From contig QHBL01000274.1 of NCBI GenBank assembly GCA_003244125.1, positions 1,179 to 8,977 on the forward strand: a stretch of 7,799 nt of DNA, written 5' to 3'. The notes below the pieces were generated by a model. The model was given only the letters and a program-made list of their open reading frames with translations. It searched no databases and was not told the DNA's origin. Positions 6,191-7,799 of this stretch are shown here, piece by piece. Made by a program: the position numbers and the translations under genes. Positions within the stretch are counted from its first letter, which is position 1. Each line of letters opens with the position of its first letter. Source of the DNA: Chthoniobacterales bacterium (lineage in GTDB: Bacteria > Verrucomicrobiota > Verrucomicrobiae > Chthoniobacterales > UBA10450).

Positions 6191-7233
6191 CGTATCATTC
6201 CTTTCTGCCAGACGAGGAGGCGATCGCGCACCTTGAAGAGGAGCGTCATGATGGTGGAGAAGAACGCCGCCATGATGACGAGTGCGGCGTAAACTTTGCC
6301 GTATTCGGCCCAGCCCTGGGCCCAGCTGACGTACCAGCCGAGTCCGGATTTTACGCCGACGCTTTCGGCGACCACGAGGGTGAGAAATGAGGCGCCAAGT
6401 CCCATAAAGAGTCCGACAAAAATGCTGGGGAGGGCGGCGGGAATGGCGACGCGAAAGATGAGATAACGCGGTCGCGCGCCCAATGTGCGGGCGACATCAA
6501 GATAGGATGCCCGGGTATTCGAAATGCCGGAAGCGGTTAGCATTGTCACTGGAAACCAGACGGCGAGCGCGATCAACGTGGCGGCGGAAAATGTGGCGGA
6601 CGGGGAGGCGACCATGGCGAGAGGAATCCATGCTGTCGCGGGGACGGGGCCGACAACTTTCAACAGCGGCATTCCCCAGTAGCGCGCGGGCTGCGACCAG
6701 CCGATGCAAACGCCGGTGACAAATCCGGCGGCGACACCGAGGGCGTAGCCGCCGAGGAGCAGGAGAAGTGAGTGCCAGGTGCTATCGAAGAGCAGAGCGC
6801 GATCGCTGACCATGCTTTGCAAAACCGCGGCCGGGCTCGGAAAATAGGGAAGCGGCAGCAGACGCAAACCGGAGGTGATGATTTCCCAGAGGCAGAGGAG
6901 CAAGACCGCGACGGTGAAGATGGGACGCAGGCTGCGCATTCTGCCGCGGAGTGCAGGCGACCAGTTTTGCACGATGGCGAGCACGACTGCGACGGCGAGA
7001 AAGGCGCTGAGAAAAATGGTGTAAACGCGATTCTCCCCGGCGAAGAGCGTTGTGGGTAGGGTGAGGTGAACGCCGAGGGCGATTGCGGCCGCGAGTGGCA
7101 CCGAGAGTAAGACGGCGGTCGAGAACCTGCTCGTGTCGCGGATGGGGCGGCCGCTCGTTCTGAGGGCGTCAACGCTTTCCACCGCGTTCGCGCTCACTCC
7201 GTCCCCGCGACTGACTTCCTCACCTTGCAGCAT
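6184..7233 (-). CDS. ABC transporter permease, NitT/TauT/SsuC type, with extended N-terminus
   Basis: This 349-residue inner-membrane protein carries the usual permease core from about residue 103: WEIITSGLRLLPLPYFPSP, five or six helices, and the EAA loop DVARTLGARPRYLIFRVAIPAALP (246-269) that docks on the ATPase. Typical SsuC/TauC proteins are about 250-280 residues. The extra N-terminal 100 residues hold two more predicted helices, at about 38-60 and 70-90. The ATG at 7233 has a good ribosome binding site (AAGGA at 7244-7240). An alternative GTG at 7197 forms a GTGA overlap with the substrate-binding gene stop and would shorten the protein by 12 residues without touching any helix. The gene overlaps the ATPase gene by 7 bases. 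It forms the channel of the importer. Confidence 0.93.
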   Translation of the reverse strand: MLQGEEVSRGDGVSANAVESVDALRTSGRPIRDTSRFSTAVLLSVPLAAAIALGVHLTLPTTLFAGENRVYTIFLSAFLAVAVVLAIVQNWSPALRGRMRSLRPIFTVAVLLLCLWEIITSGLRLLPLPYFPSPAAVLQSMVSDRALLFDSTWHSLLLLLGGYALGVAAGFVTGVCIGWSQPARYWGMPLLKVVGPVPATAWIPLAMVASPSATFSAATLIALAVWFPVTMLTASGISNTRASYLDVARTLGARPRYLIFRVAIPAALPSIFVGLFMGLGASFLTLVVAESVGVKSGLGWYVSWAQGWAEYGKVYAALVIMAAFFSTIMTLLFKVRDRLLVWQKGMIRW

Positions 7234-7799
7234 GACTCTTCCTTATCCTGAAGGATCAGTTCAGAGAAGAGCCGAATGTCCTGGTTCGGCGGAACCTGGC
7301 CTCCGGCCACACGTTCCACTTTGACGCTGTTGAGCCATTCATCGGTCACGCCATCGAGATGGACGAAAGCGCGGCGGGCGAGCTCTGCCACATCGGTGGA
7401 GGAGCTGAGCATGCCGGCGACTTTCATTTCGGCGGCAGCAGATTTCACCGCTGCATCCGCGCCGGAGACGCTCGGCACGTAACGCAGGTGTGAAATCGCC
7501 ACCGTGTTTAGCTCGGGACTCGAGGCGAGATATTTTTTCTCGACCGACAAGCGCGCGGCCACCGCTGGATTTGCCTCCACCCATTTCGCTGCTTTCAATA
7601 ATGCGCGCGTGGCAGCGGCCGCGGCTTTGGGTTGAGCCGCGAGGAATTTGCCGCTGACGATAACGGCGCAGCAATACTCATCCTTGTAGGGCGCATCCCT
7701 GGCCTGATCAGCAACGTTCTTCACTGTGCCTTGAGCGAGCAACAAACTACCGATCGGCTCCGAATCCGCGACCGCGTCCACTTCGCCTTTATCGAGCGC
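7194..7799 (-). CDS. ABC transporter substrate-binding protein, NitT/TauT/SsuA type, partial (5' end outside window)
   Basis: The frame is open from the right edge to a TGA at 7194-7196, giving the C-terminal 201 residues. It begins ALDKGEVDAVADSEPIGSLL; a GTG at 7781 is simply an internal Val codon. The pattern GEVDAV-x-EPIGSLL followed by EYCCAVIVSGKFLAAQPKAAAAATRAL is typical of the second lobe of periplasmic nitrate/sulfonate/taurine-type binding proteins (NMT1/SBP_bac_11-like). Later come repeated amphipathic helices and a late helix near GVTDEWLNSVKVERV. The N-terminal signal and first lobe are outside, so neither the ligand nor lipoprotein anchoring can be judged. The tail is polar and contains a Cys pair (ESCCKVRK). 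It overlaps the permease start by 40 bases, or by 4 if the GTG start is used, which places it first in the importer operon within this window. Confidence 0.9.
   Translation of the reverse strand, partial: ALDKGEVDAVADSEPIGSLLLAQGTVKNVADQARDAPYKDEYCCAVIVSGKFLAAQPKAAAAATRALLKAAKWVEANPAVAARLSVEKKYLASSPELNTVAISHLRYVPSVSGADAAVKSAAAEMKVAGMLSSSTDVAELARRAFVHLDGVTDEWLNSVKVERVAGGQVPPNQDIRLFSELILQDKEESCCKVRKSVAGTE
7240..7244 (-). promoter_or_regulatory. Ribosome binding site supporting the permease ATG at 7233
   Basis: AAGGA on the minus strand lies six bases before the ATG at 7233, inside the last codons of the substrate-binding gene. It favours the longer permease form over the GTG at 7197. Confidence 0.5.

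Noticed and set aside
6660..7172. A 170-codon minus-strand open frame
   Set aside because: It is a shifted frame inside the permease gene; its product is Ser/Pro/Arg-rich with no domain signature.
1..7799. CRISPR arrays, tRNA genes, insertion sequences or phage/defence genes
   Set aside because: I saw no spaced direct repeats, cloverleaf-like segments, transposase motifs or terminal inverted repeats in reading the window on both strands.

Overview
The window looks like a stretch of chromosome from a moderately GC-rich soil-type bacterium. A kumamolisin-type S53 protease, a Tat-exported metallophosphoesterase, a cupredoxin and a DUF2231 membrane domain together are reminiscent of Acidobacteriota or soil Verrucomicrobiota. 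That is an impression from gene content; no rRNA or marker gene is present to settle it. I found no tRNA, rRNA, CRISPR array, transposase or integrase, and no defence or phage system.

Layout. (1) Bases 1-1421, minus strand: the N-terminal 473 residues of a secreted S53 sedolisin-type peptidase, cut by the left edge before its catalytic serine. (2) Bases 1422-1745: a 324-base intergenic region holding a candidate S53 promoter and a small dyad, and the leader of the next plus-strand gene. (3) Bases 1746-3448, plus strand: a Tat-exported calcineurin-like metallophosphoesterase, then 13 bases later an exported cupredoxin whose reading frame runs straight into a DUF2231 multi-helix membrane domain. 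The join falls on a shared HP-x3 motif. The DUF2231 half appears to be broken by a one-base frameshift near 3229. (4) Bases 3426-3716, minus strand: a small three-helix membrane protein converging on, and overlapping, the DUF2231 end; a good sigma70-like promoter lies upstream of it. (5) Bases 3862-4614, plus strand: a cytosolic family 2 glycosyltransferase of the DPM1-like kind. (6) Bases 4621-7799, minus strand: a tight operon read from the right edge, comprising the substrate-binding protein (5' end outside the window), permease and ATPase of a NitT/TauT/SsuABC-type importer, followed 4 bases later by a PAPS-dependent sulfotransferase.

How the genes may work together. The importer genes overlap or nearly abut and clearly form one transport system for a small oxyanion or organosulfur compound such as a sulfonate, taurine, nitrate or a similar molecule. 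The substrate cannot be read from the sequence. The sulfotransferase is placed as the operon's last gene, which invites a link between sulfur uptake and sulfation, but this is inference. The glycosyltransferase converging on it could supply a glycan acceptor. The phosphoesterase, cupredoxin and DUF2231 genes form a separate periplasm/membrane cluster.

The most notable observation is the cupredoxin-DUF2231 chimera and its frameshift. It may be a true fusion later damaged, a recombination product, or a sequence/assembly error. I see no clear evidence of a wholly new system in the window.
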